Below, one piece after another: positions 10,029-19,136 of a stretch of DNA of 64,000 nt. Numbering within the stretch: the stretch's first letter is position 1; each line of letters begins with the position of its first letter. The position numbers and the translations under genes are program-made. Below the pieces are notes generated by a model. The model was not told the DNA's origin, ran no database searches, and worked only from the letters and a program-made list of their open reading frames with translations. The stretch comes from Ectopseudomonas composti (GTDB taxonomy: Bacteria; Pseudomonadota; Gammaproteobacteria; Pseudomonadales; Pseudomonadaceae), in NCBI RefSeq assembly GCF_900115475.1, contig NZ_FOWP01000002.1, positions 310,001-374,000 of the forward strand. Direction: 5' to 3'.

Positions 10029-10738
10029 TGGCTGGCCTCCAGCGGACTGTCGTCGCCGCCCAGGCGGATGAACTCAGCGTGGTCGATGGGCACGAAGCGC
10101 ACGCGATCACCGGGTTGCAGCAGGCTATAGCCTTCGATGTCGCTGCCGAACAGACGGCTTGGCGTGCGCCCGATCAGGTTCCAGCCACCGGGCGAAACCA
10201 CCGGGTAGGCGGCTGTCTGCCGTTCGGCGATGCCGACGCTGCCGGCGGCAATGCGTTTGCGCGGCGTGCTCAGGCGTGGTGCGGCGAGGATTTCCTCGAC
10301 CAGGCCCATGAAGGCGAAGCCGGGGGCAAAACCCAGGGCGAATACCTGATAGGCATGGCCGCTATGGCGGGCGATCACTTCGGCCTCGCTGAGACCGCTA
10401 CGGTGCGCCAGCAGTTGCAGCTCCGGGCCGACGCTGCGGTCGTACCAGGTGGGCAACTGGTGTTCGCGGCCGCCCTGCAGATCGGCCGGCTGCAAGCCAT
10501 CGAACGCTTCTGCGACCTTCTCCCGTGCCTGGTTGCTGTCGAGTTGGCACAGGTCGTAGTGCAACAACAGGGTGGTGTAGGAGGGCACCAGGTCGATCAG
10601 TGCGCCGCCGAACACGTCCTGAAGACGTGTGCGCGCTGCCAGCATCCACGGCATGTTGGCCTCATCGATAACGTCGAACAGGCGCAGGATCAGGCTGTCG
10701 ATGCCCGCGACTTCCAGCCGTAGGTTAGGCGTTTTCAT
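10025..10738 (-). CDS. pxpB: 5-oxoprolinase subunit B
   Basis: 237 residues of the allophanate hydrolase subunit 1 / KipI family. The core contains [15 protein letters not shown], then [32 protein letters not shown], typical of the family. I choose the ATG at 10738 ([10 protein letters not shown]), which overlaps the pxpA stop in an ATGA junction; an upstream in-frame start at 10816 would add 26 low-complexity residues that lie entirely inside pxpA. Pathway: ATP-dependent hydrolysis of 5-oxoproline to glutamate. Confidence 0.92.
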   Translation of the reverse strand: MKTPNLRLEVAGIDSLILRLFDVIDEANMPWMLAARTRLQDVFGGALIDLVPSYTTLLLHYDLCQLDSNQAREKVAEAFDGLQPADLQGGREHQLPTWYDRSVGPELQLLAHRSGLSEAEVIARHSGHAYQVFALGFAPGFAFMGLVEEILAAPRLSTPRKRIAAGSVGIAERQTAAYPVVSPGGWNLIGRTPSRLFGSDIEGYSLLQPGDRVRFVPIDHAEFIRLGGDDSPLEASQ

Positions 10739-11487
10739 GCCTGAACCAGCCTGTCGAAGGCTTGGCGGATGCGTTGCACGGCGGCGACCGAACTGGCGTT
10801 GTCGCCATGCACGCACAGCGTCTGCGCGTTCAGTTGCAGCGCGCTGCCGTCGCTGGCAACCAGGGTTTCGCCACGCGCCAGGGTCACGGCTTGGTTGACG
10901 ATGATTTCGCTGTCATGGTGCACGGCACCCGGCAGACTGCGACTGACTAGAAAACCTTCGGTGTCGTAGGCACGGTCGGCGAAGGCTTCGAACCATAGGG
11001 TAATACCGAGTTCGTCGCCCAGTGCCTGCGCTGCGCTGTTGTCGCGGGTGCACATCAGCATCAGCGGCAGCTGACCGTCGTACTTGGCCACAGCACTCAT
11101 CACCGCGCGCAGGGTGGCAGGCTTGCGCATCATGTCCTGATACAGCGCGCCGTGCGGTTTGACGTAGCTGACACAGGTGCCCTGGCTACGGCAGATGCCT
11201 TCCAGCGCACCGATCTGGTAGAGCATCAGGTCTTCGACCTCCTGCGGTGTGCAGTCCATCGAGCGGCGGCCGAAACCGACCAGGTCCTGATAGGCAGTGT
11301 GCGCACCGATGCGCACGTCATGGACCACCGCGAGGGCTACGGTCTTGCGCATCACGCTGGGGTCCGAGGCGTGGAAGCCGCAGGCGATGTTGGCGCAGTC
11401 GATATAGGGCATGACCTCGGCGTCCAGGCCCATGGTCCAGGCGCCGAAGCTTTCACCGATGTCGCAGTTCAAAAGCAGGCTGTTCAA
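10735..11487 (-). CDS. pxpA: 5-oxoprolinase subunit A (LamB/YcsF family)
   Basis: 250 residues, standard length for PxpA. The N-terminus [11 protein letters not shown], followed by [15 protein letters not shown] and [17 protein letters not shown], is diagnostic. The last motif carries His and Asp residues proposed for metal or substrate binding. First gene of pxpABC; a conserved composite regulatory site lies 90-140 bp upstream (11578-11624), pointing toward this gene. Genes shared by this control region are the lone TRAP binding protein to the right. Confidence 0.93.
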   Translation of the reverse strand: MNSLLLNCDIGESFGAWTMGLDAEVMPYIDCANIACGFHASDPSVMRKTVALAVVHDVRIGAHTAYQDLVGFGRRSMDCTPQEVEDLMLYQIGALEGICRSQGTCVSYVKPHGALYQDMMRKPATLRAVMSAVAKYDGQLPLMLMCTRDNSAAQALGDELGITLWFEAFADRAYDTEGFLVSRSLPGAVHHDSEIIVNQAVTLARGETLVASDGSALQLNAQTLCVHGDNASSVAAVQRIRQAFDRLVQA

Positions 11488-11577
11488 GTGAGCATCCTAA
11501 TCATGAGGTGCATGGATAGGGTCCGACAGCTTTGAGCTGTTCTGGGAGTGGCTTCATTTTTCCGATGCCGCCTGGGG

Positions 11578-11624
11578 GCGTCCAACTAATAAAAACATCC
11601 GCCGGAGATAGGAAAAGCTGATGG
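11578..11624 (-). promoter_or_regulatory. Composite LysR-type site, copy 1 (reads toward pxpA)
   Basis: On the minus strand it contains T-N11-A (TCAGCTTTTCCTA, 11621-11609), TTCCTATC, then GTTTTT and GTTGGAC. The distance from TTCC to GTTGGAC is 28 bp, the same as in copies 2 and 4. The T-N11-A element is the classical LysR-family half of such sites; the GTTGGAC element may be the activation site or promoter -35. Confidence 0.65.
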
Positions 11625-11633
11625 TGTCGGGCA

Positions 11634-11677
11634 TCGGACTTTCCGATCGCCAGGCGCCGGTTTTTCCCGTTGGACAG
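11634..11677 (+). promoter_or_regulatory. Composite LysR-type site, copy 2 (reads toward the lone dctP)
   Basis: Begins with a near-perfect LysR box, TCGGACTTTCCGA (T-N11-A, part of a 6+3+6 dyad), and continues TTCCGATC, CCGGTTTTTC, GTTGGACAG. Spacing from TTCC to GTTGGAC is 28 bp. It is divergent from copy 1, nine bases away. Confidence 0.65.
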
Positions 11678-11708
11678 CCTTATCGCGGCCCTCGACAGTA
11701 GTTTGGGT

Positions 11709-11768
11709 GAGACGCTCTTTGGCGCCGTCCTGGCGCAACCCCCGGCGTCTCCCGTACCCGGGGGTTTT
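11709..11768 (+). terminator. Terminator-like hairpin with possible competing stem in the dctP leader
   Basis: AACCCCCGG (11737-11745) pairs with CCGGGGGTT (11758-11766), followed by a T run: a textbook terminator, but located ~55 bp before the dctP start with no gene upstream on this strand. An alternative helix GAGACGC (11709-11715) with GCGTCTC (11745-11751) would conflict with it. This arrangement is that of an attenuator; no known riboswitch class was recognised. Confidence 0.55.
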
Positions 11769-11823
11769 TGCGTTTCTTTCGAGTCGACTCAGTAACTGGC
11801 CATCAGTCTACGGGGGAATCCCA

Positions 11824-12819
11824 ATGAAGACCGCACCTGGCATGCCCGCGCTCTGCGCATTGCTCGTCGCTCTACCTCTGGCTTTACCCCTGTACGGCGC
11901 TGAACGTTGGTCCATGTCCGTGGAACAGCCCGCCGGCAACTTCATCAGCCGAGTGGCGGTGGACTTCGCCAGGAATGTTCGTCAGGCCACCAATGGCCAG
12001 CTGGATATCCGCGTTCACCCGAACTCCACCCTGTATCGCCGTCCCGAGGTCAAGCCGGCGGTAACACGCGGCGATATTCAGATCGGGGATGTGTTCATGT
12101 CCGCGCTGGGTAACGAAGATCCCATTTACGAGCTGGACAGCCTGCCGTTTCTCGCGACTGACTACGAGCAGGCCCGCAGGTTATGGGCGGTGAGCCGTTC
12201 AGCCGTGGAGCGGCGTCTGTTGGTCGATGGCGTGCGCCTGGTTTACGCGGTGCCCTGGCCGGCGCAGAGCCTGTTCAGCAATCGCCCGTTGCAGACCACG
12301 GAGGATGTTCGCGATCTGCGTTTTCGCAGTTACAACCCGACCATTTCGCGTTTGGCCCATTTGCTCCACGCGCAGCCGACGACCATCAATACCGAGGACG
12401 TACCGCAGGCTTTTCGCGAGGGCAAGGTGGACATCATGCTTACCTCCAGCGCGACAGGCATGGACCTGAGAGCCTGGAATTTCGTCTCGCATTTCTATGA
12501 CGTACGCGCCTTCATCCCGAAGAACATCGTCATCGTCAACGAACGTGCCTTCCAGCGTCTTCCCGAGGTGCAGCGCAGCGCCTTGCTGCATGCTGGGGAA
12601 CGTGCCGAGCGGGCAGGATGGGAATTGTCCTGGGCATTGACCGGTTATCAGACGCGAATGCTCGCCAGGCGGGGCATGACCGTGGTGCAGGAGATCGACC
12701 CGCAACTACGCCGGGAGCTGACCCAAGTTGGTCAGCAGATTTCCGAGGAATGGCTGGGGCGTGCCGGTGAAGAACGCGCACGAATCATCGAGGCGTACCT
12801 CGACGGGCAGCGACGTTAG
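11824..12819 (+). CDS. Lone TRAP-type substrate-binding protein (DctP family)
   Basis: 331 residues. Signal peptide to about residue 25 (LALPLYGA), then the DctP fold with ERWSMSVEQPAGNFISRVAVDFA, YGLPF-type DSLPFLATDYEQARRLW, and LRFRSYNPTISRLAHLLHAQPTTINTEDVPQAF, where the Arg of FRSY normally binds the carboxylate of the substrate. No dctQ or dctM gene follows. It is a close paralogue of the DctP at 17540 (same opening ERW-MS-E-P-GNFI). I choose the ATG at 11824, preceded by GGGGGAATCCCA. It shares its control region with pxpABC, so it may feed the dctQM pair at 18.6 kb or act as a sensor-type binder. Confidence 0.88.
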   Translation: MKTAPGMPALCALLVALPLALPLYGAERWSMSVEQPAGNFISRVAVDFARNVRQATNGQLDIRVHPNSTLYRRPEVKPAVTRGDIQIGDVFMSALGNEDPIYELDSLPFLATDYEQARRLWAVSRSAVERRLLVDGVRLVYAVPWPAQSLFSNRPLQTTEDVRDLRFRSYNPTISRLAHLLHAQPTTINTEDVPQAFREGKVDIMLTSSATGMDLRAWNFVSHFYDVRAFIPKNIVIVNERAFQRLPEVQRSALLHAGERAERAGWELSWALTGYQTRMLARRGMTVVQEIDPQLRRELTQVGQQISEEWLGRAGEERARIIEAYLDGQRR

Positions 12820-12835
12820 CCTGTCTGGATGAAGG

Positions 12836-12857
12836 CCCGGTCGGCATTGCGACCGGG
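12836..12857. terminator. Hairpin between convergent dctP and chemoreceptor genes
   Basis: CCCGGTC / GACCGGG stem with an 8-base loop in the 50-bp gap between two convergent genes. No T run follows, so it is a weak or bidirectional terminator. Confidence 0.5.
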
Positions 12858-12869
12858 CGCTCACTGTAC

Positions 12870-14753
12870 TCAGGCTAGACGGAACTGACTGGCGCTGCGC
12901 CCCAGTGCATCGACCTGGGACGACAATCCCTCGGTATGGCCGCCCAGCGTATGGCGCAGGTCCTTGCTCTGCCCGGTGTGCACGTTGATGGTTTCCATCT
13001 TGTCGGCGATGTCCTCGGTGGTGGTGGACACTTCCTCGATGGCCACTACGACCTGATTCATTTCGCCGGTCAGCCGCTCCATCGCCGAGGTGATGGAGGT
13101 GATCGCATCCGCCACCTGGGCGGCATGTCGCTCGCTATCGGCGGCCAGGTTCAGGCCGTTGCTCATCAGCTGGTGCATGTGCCGGGTCTGCTGCTGGAAT
13201 TCGCCGACGATGGCACTGATGTCTGTGGTTGCAGAGACCGTCTTCTGCGCCAGTGAGCGCACCTCATCGGCCACCACTGAAAAACCGCGGCCGGCGTCGC
13301 CGGCACGGGCAGCCTCGATTGCCGCGTTGAGGGCGAGCAAATTGGTCTGATCGGCGAGACTGTTGATCACGTCGACGATGCCGTTGACCCGCGCGCTGCT
13401 CTGGCCGAGGGCATCGACCTGGCTGTGGGTGTCCTGAATCAGTTGGGCCAGACGACTCATGCTGTCGACGCTGGCGGCGATCACCTCGCCGCCATTGCGC
13501 GCGGCATCGTAGGCGCTGGTGGTGGCGGTGCCGACTTCTGCGGTGCGTTGCGCCATGTCGTTGAGCGTGGCGCTGATCTGGTGCGAGGCCGAAGCGGCTT
13601 GCTCAGTCTGCATTTCCACCTGAGTGCTGTTATCGCCCAGTTGGCGCATGGCATCACCGAGATGATGGTGCAGACGGCTCAGCTCACCGTTGGCGCGCAC
13701 CACCTCGGCAACGATGCCGCCAATGCCCTGGATCATGCGGTTGGCGGCATCGGCCAACTGGTTGAATTCGTCACGCGGGTTGCTGCCCACCGGCAGCTTG
13801 CCGGTGAGATCGCCGGAGGCGACCTGAGTGAGTAACTGAATGACGTTGCGCAGGCGGGTGACCAGGGTGCGTGACGCTTGCAGCAGGGTGAAGCAGAGCA
13901 GAGCGGCAACGGCGAGGAAGCTCAGCCCCATCATCCACAGTGCCGACAGGCGCGCCTGTTCGGCTTCCTGGGTGCGGCGCAGCAGCAGGCCGCTTTGCAG
14001 GGCTTGCGCTTGCTCTTCGATGCGCGTCTGCAACTGTTCGCCCAATTGGCGCAGACGCTGATTGGTCGCGTTGATACGCTCGATATTGCCATGGATATCG
14101 GCGAACGCCTGGGCATAACCCTGCACGTTCTTGCCGATCGGCGTGTCCTGCCATTCGAGCTCCGTGATCTGCTCCTGCAGTTTGCCGATGGCCGTCAGGG
14201 CAATCTGGGCGAAGGCTGGATCGAAGGTGGAAAGGTAGTCACGTTGGCTACTCAGGGCGCCGCTGATGAACGGTTTGATCAGATCGAAGCTGATCGCCTC
14301 CACGGCCTTGCCTCTCTCGGTCAGCGTTTTGCGCTGGCCATCGAAGGGGGTCAGGCCCAGGGTCTGATTGAGGCTGAGCCATTGGCGTTGCTGGGTCAGC
14401 TCTTCCAGCAGCACGGTCTGAATCTGCTGGGCGTATTGCAAGGTGGCGTCGTCTTCCAGTGCCTGCGCTTGCATCAACAGTTGTCCGATGAGTTCTTGCA
14501 GCTCATTGAGACCGCTGTCGAACTCGGCCTGCAGGTCGGGAGTGATCTGCTGGCGCAGCGCGTTCTGCTGCCACCAGTGGTTCATCAACTGGGTACTGGC
14601 GCTGGCATAGGCTGCCGCCTGTTCCCTTGCCTGCAATGCACTGCTGACACGATGGTTGGCCCATAACGAGGCGGCGGCCATGAGTGTCAGGCTGATCAGG
14701 GTGAGCGCGATAAGGGCGCGGAATTTTTGTTGCCAGGACAGTAAAAAGCTCAC
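12870..14753 (-). CDS. Methyl-accepting chemotaxis protein
   Basis: 627 residues: a first membrane helix (residues ~12-30), a ~250-residue all-helical periplasmic domain, a second helix (~273-293), HAMP (~295-350) and the signalling domain with the hairpin tip [33 protein letters not shown] near residue 480. The length of the sensor domain suggests the helical bimodular (HBM) class, whose known members bind organic acids. The start is a GTG preceded by GGCGAGGCG. It lies between two transport genes of the 5-oxoproline island, so chemotaxis to the same acid is a reasonable guess, but no copy of the composite LysR motif precedes it. Confidence 0.92.
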   Translation of the reverse strand: MSFLLSWQQKFRALIALTLISLTLMAAASLWANHRVSSALQAREQAAAYASASTQLMNHWWQQNALRQQITPDLQAEFDSGLNELQELIGQLLMQAQALEDDATLQYAQQIQTVLLEELTQQRQWLSLNQTLGLTPFDGQRKTLTERGKAVEAISFDLIKPFISGALSSQRDYLSTFDPAFAQIALTAIGKLQEQITELEWQDTPIGKNVQGYAQAFADIHGNIERINATNQRLRQLGEQLQTRIEEQAQALQSGLLLRRTQEAEQARLSALWMMGLSFLAVAALLCFTLLQASRTLVTRLRNVIQLLTQVASGDLTGKLPVGSNPRDEFNQLADAANRMIQGIGGIVAEVVRANGELSRLHHHLGDAMRQLGDNSTQVEMQTEQAASASHQISATLNDMAQRTAEVGTATTSAYDAARNGGEVIAASVDSMSRLAQLIQDTHSQVDALGQSSARVNGIVDVINSLADQTNLLALNAAIEAARAGDAGRGFSVVADEVRSLAQKTVSATTDISAIVGEFQQQTRHMHQLMSNGLNLAADSERHAAQVADAITSITSAMERLTGEMNQVVVAIEEVSTTTEDIADKMETINVHTGQSKDLRHTLGGHTEGLSSQVDALGRSASQFRLA

Positions 14754-14857
14754 GATAACGCCTCGCCATCTTCTTCAGGATGATGCTCAGGAGTCGGCAA
14801 GTTGTCATACAACTTGAGTAAAAGTCTATGGCCTTCTTGCTTCCCGAGAAATGCAAA

Positions 14858-14880
14858 CGGGGCCGTAAGGGCCCCGTCAT
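14858..14880 (-). terminator. Terminator of the OprD-family porin gene
   Basis: ACGGGGCC / GGCCCCGT stem with a short loop just downstream (minus strand) of the porin stop, followed on that strand by a T-rich stretch. Confidence 0.6.
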
Positions 14881-14893
14881 CGGATTGAAGTGC

Positions 14894-16117
14894 TTACCAG
14901 AGCGCCAGGGTGTAGCTGAGAATCAGGCGGTTCTCGTCGAGATCGTTGGCGAAGTTGGAGCGAACGGTGGCGTTACGCCATTTCAGTCCCAGGTTCTTCA
15001 GCGGCCCGTTCTGCACCACGTAGGCGATATCGGTATTGCGTTCCCATTCCTTGCCTTCGCGGCTGCGGCCCGCCACTTCGACGTTGTCGCCGGAGATATA
15101 ACGGGTCATGAAGGTCAGGCCGGGGATGCCGATGCTGGCGAAGTTGTAGTCGTAACGAACCTGCCAGGAGCGCTCCTCGGTGTTGGCGAAGTCGTTGATC
15201 TGCACGAAGTTGACCAGGAACGGATCACTGCTGGCAATGTACGGGAATGGATCATCACCGCTCATGCGCTGGTAGCCGGCGCCGAAGGCGTGGCCGCCCA
15301 AGCTGTAGGTGAACATGGCGCCGAAGGCCTTGTTGTCGAGGTCGCGAAAGTTGCCGTCCTCGCGGCTTTGCGAGTAGCGCAGGTCGGTCTTGAACGACTG
15401 TCCGTCGCCCAGCGGCAGCACATGCAGCAGGGTGCCGTAGTACTGCTGGTAAATATCCTCGAGGGTGCCGTAGTGCAGGCCGGCGGTCAGTTGCGGGGTG
15501 ATTTTGTACTCGCCGCCACCGAATACGAACGAGTCGCTGCTGCCGCCGATGCGGTTGCCGGTCATCTCGGTGTAGTCGGTCGAGCTGTTGGCCTTGATGC
15601 GGTTGATCTTGCCGCCCTGCAGGGTCAGGTTGTCGATTTCCTGAACATTCAGCAGTGCACCCTGGAAGGTCTGCGGCAGCAGGCGTGAATCGTTGGCCGA
15701 GACGATCGGGCTGCGAAAGTGCAGGGCGCCGGCTTTCAGGGTGCTGTTGGAGACCTTCACTTTGGCGGTCAGGCCGAGCTTGGAGTACTCATCCTGCGAG
15801 CCGCCGGAGCCATCGGCCGGCAGTAGACCGCTACCGGCGGTGCGGTCACCAGAGTCGAGTTTCAGACCGAGCATCCCCAATGCATCGATACCGAAACCGA
15901 CAGTGCCGTCGGTGTAACCCGACTCCATGCGCAGCAGAAAGCCCTGCGCCCATTCTTCCGCCTTGTCACGGGCGCCGCTCTGGCGGAAATCACGGTTGAA
16001 GTAGAAGTTGCGCATCTCGACGCTGGCTTTGCTGTCAGCGATGAAATCGGCATGCGCGAGGGTTGGCAGGCCGCCGCTGAGCAGCAGCGCGGAGGCCAAT
16101 GGGTAATGGGGTTTCAT
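14894..16117 (-). CDS. OprD-family outer-membrane porin
   Basis: 407 residues with signal peptide MKPHYPLASALLLSGGLPTLAHA and mature start DFIADSKASVEMRNFYFNRDFR, the hallmark opening of OprD/Occ porins. Alternating beta-strands follow, with LKLDSGDRTAGSGLLPADGSG in the first loops and a terminal strand LILSYTLALW. These 18-strand porins import carboxylates or basic amino acids. I choose the ATG at 16117, preceded by AGGAGA; upstream codons in frame lack such a site. Divergent from the LysR gene, with composite LysR site copy 3 between them, so it is probably the outer-membrane entry for the TRAP substrate. Confidence 0.93.
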   Translation of the reverse strand: MKPHYPLASALLLSGGLPTLAHADFIADSKASVEMRNFYFNRDFRQSGARDKAEEWAQGFLLRMESGYTDGTVGFGIDALGMLGLKLDSGDRTAGSGLLPADGSGGSQDEYSKLGLTAKVKVSNSTLKAGALHFRSPIVSANDSRLLPQTFQGALLNVQEIDNLTLQGGKINRIKANSSTDYTEMTGNRIGGSSDSFVFGGGEYKITPQLTAGLHYGTLEDIYQQYYGTLLHVLPLGDGQSFKTDLRYSQSREDGNFRDLDNKAFGAMFTYSLGGHAFGAGYQRMSGDDPFPYIASSDPFLVNFVQINDFANTEERSWQVRYDYNFASIGIPGLTFMTRYISGDNVEVAGRSREGKEWERNTDIAYVVQNGPLKNLGLKWRNATVRSNFANDLDENRLILSYTLALW

Positions 16118-16241
16118 GGTTGCAGTGTCTCCTGTTGGGAGCGCGCAGCGGCAAGAGCGGCTGCTTGGCAGAGCGCGTTTTGAATGATGTTGTTGTGGTC
16201 TGCGCAGAGCGCGGTGCCATTCTTCAAAGCGGCGTTCGGCT

Positions 16242-16289
16242 GCGTCCAACGAGAAAAAACAGGGGGCCAGCGATAGGAAAATTCATCGG
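16242..16289 (-). promoter_or_regulatory. Composite LysR-type site, copy 3 (oprD/lysR intergenic)
   Basis: On the minus strand: GATGAATTTTCCTATC, then GTTTTTTC and GTTGGACGC. The TTCC to GTTGGAC spacing is 29 bp. It lies in the divergent region between the porin and regulator genes, the usual place for a LysR-family operator that also autoregulates. Confidence 0.65.
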
Positions 16290-16388
16290 CTGCGCGAAAA
16301 ACCTCTGGCATACAACCTGCTACGCCTGAGGCAGCGTGGGCGCTGCCAATCAGCCCCTGAGAAGAACATTGCGAAGAGGCGTTACGGC

Positions 16389-17333
16389 ATGAATCTGAGA
16401 TTTCTCGAGACCTTCGTTTGGGTGGCACGGCTCAAGAGCTTCCGCCTGACAGCCGAGAAGCTGTTCAGCACCCAGGCGTCCATTTCCAGCCGCATCGCCG
16501 CGCTCGAAGATGAGTTGGGTACGCGTCTTTTTCTGCGTGATTCCAAGGGCGTATCGCTGACCCCGGAAGGGCAGAAGGTGCTCGAATATGCCGAACGCAT
16601 GATCGACACCATGCAGGCCTTGAAGCAGTCGATCAGCGATACCGGCAACATTCAGGGGCGTATTCGCGTCGGCGCGATGGATACCGTCATTCACACCTGG
16701 TTGAGTCCGTTCGTAACACGGGTGATGGAGCGCTACCCCGCGGTGGAGATCGAGCTGACTGCCGACACCGCGCGCAACCTCAACGAGCAATTGCTCAAGG
16801 GCTATCTGGATATCGTGTTCCAGACCGATATGGTCAACGGTGACAGCGTACGTAACCTGGAACTGGCCGCCTTTCCCGTGCGCTGGATCGTCCCGACTGG
16901 CTCGCTTTACCACCGTAGCTACGCCTCGATGGAGGAGCTGGCGCGCGAGCGCATCATCACCTTCTCGAAGAATTCGCGGCCGCATCAGGACATTCTCAAC
17001 CTGCTGCATGCCGGCAATGTCAGCGCACCACGTATCAACTGCGTTAATTCCATCGCTGCGATGACGCGTCTGGTACGCGACGGCTTCGGTATCGGTGCGC
17101 TGCCGCCAGCGCTTGTGCATGACGAGCTCAAGCAAGGCGTGCTGACGATTCTCGACGAGGTGCCCGAGCCACCAGCCTTGCCAGTGGTTGCCACCTGGCG
17201 CACGGGCGTTGGCCTGGAGCTCAGTGAAGACATCATCGCCCTGGCCTGCGAGGCGCTGGATGTTTATGCCGAGGAAATGGGCGAAGCCTGCATGGCGCGG
17301 GTTGCTCCAGCCCCTGAACAGCAAAGCGCCTGA
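16389..17333 (+). CDS. LysR-family transcriptional regulator
   Basis: 314 residues, standard for the family. Winged HTH at residues 1-60 (NLRFLETFVWVARLKSFRLTAEKLFSTQASISSRIAALEDELG), a linker helix, and a periplasmic-binding-like effector domain from about residue 90. Divergent from the OprD gene and upstream of dctPQM, with copies of one composite motif in both flanking control regions and in the pxpA/dctP region. It is the obvious candidate to bind those sites; the effector may be 5-oxoproline or the TRAP substrate (inference). Confidence 0.93.
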   Translation: MNLRFLETFVWVARLKSFRLTAEKLFSTQASISSRIAALEDELGTRLFLRDSKGVSLTPEGQKVLEYAERMIDTMQALKQSISDTGNIQGRIRVGAMDTVIHTWLSPFVTRVMERYPAVEIELTADTARNLNEQLLKGYLDIVFQTDMVNGDSVRNLELAAFPVRWIVPTGSLYHRSYASMEELARERIITFSKNSRPHQDILNLLHAGNVSAPRINCVNSIAAMTRLVRDGFGIGALPPALVHDELKQGVLTILDEVPEPPALPVVATWRTGVGLELSEDIIALACEALDVYAEEMGEACMARVAPAPEQQSA

Positions 17334-17414
17334 TCACTTTTCAACAGCTTGCGGGCCCGTCAACGGCTGCCCGCTGCTGGTGCATTTGCTGCGAAAACGC
17401 CCCTTTTCATCCCA

Positions 17415-17458
17415 TAACGAATTCCGATCATGTGCCTCCGGTTTTTCTAGTTGGACAG
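17415..17458 (+). promoter_or_regulatory. Composite LysR-type site, copy 4 (reads toward dctPQM)
   Basis: T-N11-A (TAACGAATTCCGA, 17415-17427), TTCCGATC, CCGGTTTTTC, GTTGGACAG; TTCC to GTTGGAC spacing 28 bp. It matches copy 2 almost base for base from TTCCGATC onward and ends 81 bp before the dctP start. Confidence 0.65.
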
Positions 17459-17539
17459 GGTAGGGCGATGCGCTGAGACTCGAAATCGTCTTCCAGCCGC
17501 GCCCTGCGGCGCACAAACAACAATGAACAGGAGAGCACC

Positions 17540-18517
17540 ATGAAAAGCATCGCATCGCGTTTCGCCATGACCGCTTTGGCTTGCGCACTGAGCGTCGGCG
17601 TCCAGGCCGCCGAACGCTGGAACATGAGCGCCGAGAACCCCGATGGCAACTTCATCACCACCGTGGCCAAGGAATTCGCCCAGGACGTGGAAAAAACCAG
17701 TAACGGCGAGCTGCAGATTCGTGTGCACGGCAACTCGATGCTGTTCAAGCGCCCTGAGGTCAAACGCGCCGTACAGACTGGCCAGGTGCAGGTGGGTGAT
17801 GTGTTGATGTCGGTGCTGGGCAACGAAGATCCGATCTTCGAAATCGACAGCGTGCCGTTCCTGGTGCGCAACTACGAGCAGGCCCAGGCCCTGTGGGCAG
17901 CGAGCCGCCCGGCGGTAGAGGAGCGCCTGGCCAAGCAGGGCATCAAGCTGCTGTATGCCATGCCCTGGTCGCCGCAAAGCATCTTCACCAAAACGCCTAT
18001 CGCCAGCATGGATGACTTCAAGGGCATGAAGTTTCGTGCCTATAACCCGGCCACCTCGCGCATGACCGAGCTGATGGGCGCAGTGCCGACGGTGATCCAG
18101 ACTGGCGAAATTCCGCAGGCCTTCAGTACTGGCATGATCAACGGCATGCTCACCTCGCCGACCACCGGCGTGGACTCCCAGGCCTGGGATTTCTCTACCT
18201 ACTACTATGACGTCAAGGCGTTCATTCCGAAGAACTTCGTCATCGTCAACGCCCGCGCCTTCGCCCGCCTGCCGGAAGCCGCTCAGAAGGCGGTGCTGGA
18301 CGCTGCCAAGCGTGCCGAAGAACGTGGTTGGGCGATTGCCCAGGAGAAGACCGGTGAGCTGGTCAAGACCCTGGCCGACAACGGCATGCAGGTATCCGAG
18401 CAGGCCCCGGCGGCGGTGGAAAGTGGTTTCGAGCAGATCGGCAAGACCATGACCGAAGAGTGGCTCAAGCGCGCCGGTGCCGATGGCAAGGCGATCCTCG
18501 ATAGCTACCAGCATTGA
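17540..18517 (+). CDS. dctP: TRAP transporter substrate-binding protein
   Basis: 325 residues with signal peptide MKSIASRFAMTALACALSVGVQA. The DctP fold shows ERWNMSAENPDGNFITTVAKEFA, EIDSVPFLVRNYEQAQALW and MKFRAYNPATSRMTEL, the last with the carboxylate-binding Arg. RBS ACAGGAGAGCACC. First gene of a complete TRAP operon; a terminator hairpin follows before dctQ, which is expected to leave more binding protein than permease. Substrate inferred to be 5-oxoproline or a similar acid from shared regulation with pxpABC. Confidence 0.93.
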   Translation: MKSIASRFAMTALACALSVGVQAAERWNMSAENPDGNFITTVAKEFAQDVEKTSNGELQIRVHGNSMLFKRPEVKRAVQTGQVQVGDVLMSVLGNEDPIFEIDSVPFLVRNYEQAQALWAASRPAVEERLAKQGIKLLYAMPWSPQSIFTKTPIASMDDFKGMKFRAYNPATSRMTELMGAVPTVIQTGEIPQAFSTGMINGMLTSPTTGVDSQAWDFSTYYYDVKAFIPKNFVIVNARAFARLPEAAQKAVLDAAKRAEERGWAIAQEKTGELVKTLADNGMQVSEQAPAAVESGFEQIGKTMTEEWLKRAGADGKAILDSYQH

Positions 18518-18524
18518 TTCTGCC

Positions 18525-18556
18525 GCCCGCCGCGATCCTTGCGGCGGGCTTTTCTT
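18525..18556 (+). terminator. Intra-operon terminator between dctP and dctQ
   Basis: GCCCGCCGC / GCGGCGGGC stem with an 7-base loop and TTTTCTT tail, in the 66-bp gap between dctP and dctQ. Likely partial, setting a higher dose of the binding protein. Confidence 0.8.
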
Positions 18557-18583
18557 GTGCCTTGCTCAGGGAGCCCGTAGTTC

Positions 18584-19090
18584 ATGACCCCACTGCACAA
18601 GCTCTACACCCTGTCCGGATGGTTGTCCGGTGTGTTTCTCGTCCTGATTTGCCTGCTGGTGGTGGCGCAGATTGTCGCCCGCCAACTGGGCACCATGGTG
18701 CCCGCCGCCGATGAGTTCGCCGCCTACGCGATGGCTGCATCGGGCTTTCTCGCCTTGCCCTACGCCCTGCAACGTGGCGCGCACATTCGTGTGGAACTGC
18801 TACTGCGCCTGCTACCCGCTGGCGGTCGGCGCGTGGTCGATGTGCTGGCCACGCTGGTCGGCCTGGGCATCGCTGCCTACATGGCCTGGTATTGCACGTT
18901 GTTCGTTGTGGAGTCCTACGAGTTCAAGGAAGTGTCTTCCGGTCTGTTGCCGATTCCCATGTGGTTGCCGCAGCTGCCGATGTTGCTCGGCACGCTGATT
19001 CTGGTGGTGGCGATGGCCGAGCGCCTGGTGCTGACCTGCCAGGGCAAACGCTTCGAAGCTGCCGAAGCCGGCACGGCGATGAGCGAGTGA
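18584..19090 (+). CDS. dctQ: TRAP transporter small permease
   Basis: 168 residues with four predicted membrane helices (about residues 12-35, 48-70, 88-110 and 128-150). Features such as FAAYAMAASGFLALPYALQRGAHIRVELLL match DctQ small permeases. It pairs with DctM to form the membrane part of the sodium-coupled transporter. RBS CAGGGAGCCC. Confidence 0.92.
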   Translation: MTPLHKLYTLSGWLSGVFLVLICLLVVAQIVARQLGTMVPAADEFAAYAMAASGFLALPYALQRGAHIRVELLLRLLPAGGRRVVDVLATLVGLGIAAYMAWYCTLFVVESYEFKEVSSGLLPIPMWLPQLPMLLGTLILVVAMAERLVLTCQGKRFEAAEAGTAMSE

Positions 19091-19136
19091 GCCCGCTGGC
19101 TCGACCTTTAACTGCGGCCAGCGCCGCACTGCATTC

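Noticed and set aside
10739..10816. Longer start for PxpB
   Set aside because: It would lie wholly inside pxpA and adds 26 residues without family similarity; the ATGA junction at 10735-10738 is the better start.
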